A DNA stretch of 6,279 nucleotides, from assembly GCA_937915915.1 (NCBI GenBank), contig CALGGN010000031.1, forward strand, positions 1-6,279, given 5' to 3'. Numbering within the stretch: position 1 is the stretch's first letter; each line of letters opens with the position of its first letter. This document shows, piece after piece, positions 5,914 to 6,279 of the stretch. A model generated the notes under the pieces. The model had not been told where the DNA came from, did not search any database, and saw only the letters and a list, made by a program, of their open reading frames with translations. The translations under genes and the position numbers were made by a program. The stretch is from an uncultured Selenomonas sp. Its GTDB lineage: Bacteria; Bacillota; Negativicutes; Selenomonadales; Selenomonadaceae.

Positions 5914-6279
5914 TCAAACCGCCGCTTCCGCCTCGCCAACGAGCTGCGCAAAAATTTCCTTGACCGAAAGGATTTTCTGCAGACGCGGCATATACTCGCC
6001 CGTGAACACCAAGCCCGTCTCCACATCTCCCTGCTGCGCACGCATGAGTGCACGGATAATGCAGAAATTATGCTTGCACGCTTTCAGGCACGAATCGCAC
6101 ACCTTGGGCGGGACAGGCCCCTCCATGACCTTCTGGGAAAACGGGGTGCGCACCGCACGCCCGGGAAGCCCCACAGGACTATGGATGACCACGATATCCT
6201 CCGGCCTGGACTTCAGGTAATATTCCTTGAGGGCGGGCGCCGCGTTCGACTCCTCGCTGGCCGCGAACCGGGAGCCCAT
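5914..6279 (-). CDS. Nitronate monooxygenase / FabK-like FMN enzyme, C-terminal 121 residues (5' end outside window)
   Basis: C-terminal part of a TIM-barrel flavoprotein of the nitronate monooxygenase (2-nitropropane dioxygenase)/enoyl-ACP reductase II family. The first visible residues, MGSRFAASEES, match the conserved G-[TS]-RF-x-A-S-E loop near the FMN phosphate, deep inside the protein. The ATG at 6279 is therefore an internal Met; family members have about 310-360 residues. Next come VVIHSPVGLPGRAVRTPF, a cluster C-x2-C-x3-C-x4-C (6061-6099), and the closing GDVETGLVFTGEYMPRLQKILSVKEIFAQLV. Its place directly before fabF suggests a link to fatty acid synthesis, either as an enoyl-ACP reductase or as an accessory flavoenzyme, but classical FabK lacks such a cysteine cluster as far as I know, so I do not assign fabK. 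The stop is TGA at 5914-5916, 27 nt before fabF. The family is secure; the reaction is not. Confidence 0.88.
   Translation of the reverse strand: MGSRFAASEESNAAPALKEYYLKSRPEDIVVIHSPVGLPGRAVRTPFSQKVMEGPVPPKVCDSCLKACKHNFCIIRALMRAQQGDVETGLVFTGEYMPRLQKILSVKEIFAQLVGEAEAAV

Noticed and set aside
1..6279. CRISPR arrays, tRNA or rRNA genes, insertion sequences, phage genes or defence systems
   Set aside because: No direct repeats, RNA-gene signatures, transposase or integrase motifs were seen; the window is nearly filled by housekeeping and efflux genes.

Overview
The window reads as chromosomal DNA from a moderately GC-rich diderm Firmicute, most plausibly a Negativicutes member (Selenomonas-like). 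This placement is an inference from gene content. The fabF-rnc linkage, the strong GGAGG-type ribosome binding sites and the use of TTG/GTG starts look Firmicute. An RND efflux pump with a lipoprotein adaptor, however, only makes sense in a cell with an outer membrane. All six genes lie on the minus strand, so transcription runs from high to low coordinates. No stretch of 300 bases is without a gene.

The upstream block (6279 to about 3870) is the end of a fatty-acid-synthesis operon. It holds the C-terminal third of a nitronate monooxygenase/FabK-type flavoprotein with a four-cysteine cluster, then fabF (3-oxoacyl-ACP synthase II, TTG start), then rnc (ribonuclease III). The gaps are 27 and 8 nt, and a stem-loop 19 nt after the rnc stop probably ends the transcript. 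In this block the FabF condensing enzyme sits beside a flavin enzyme that could be an enoyl reductase. rnc is carried along as it is in many Firmicutes.

The middle gene (3823-3011) is a stand-alone metallo-beta-lactamase-fold hydrolase related to the tRNase Z/arylsulfatase branch. It keeps the HxHxDH motif, but the histidine usually found just before the Gly-Tyr turn appears to be replaced. Its substrate cannot be named from sequence.

The downstream block (about 2984 to 1) is an efflux operon with a clear sigma-A-type promoter. It encodes an AcrA/MexA-like periplasmic adaptor lipoprotein (TTG start) and, 12 nt later, the first 550 residues of an AcrB/MexB-like RND (HAE1) inner-membrane transporter (GTG start), which runs off the window. 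No dedicated regulator or outer-membrane channel gene is visible here.

Nothing in the window amounts to a new system. The points most worth a second look are the altered metal site of the hydrolase, the cysteine cluster in the flavoprotein, and the non-ATG starts, which change where the proteins begin.
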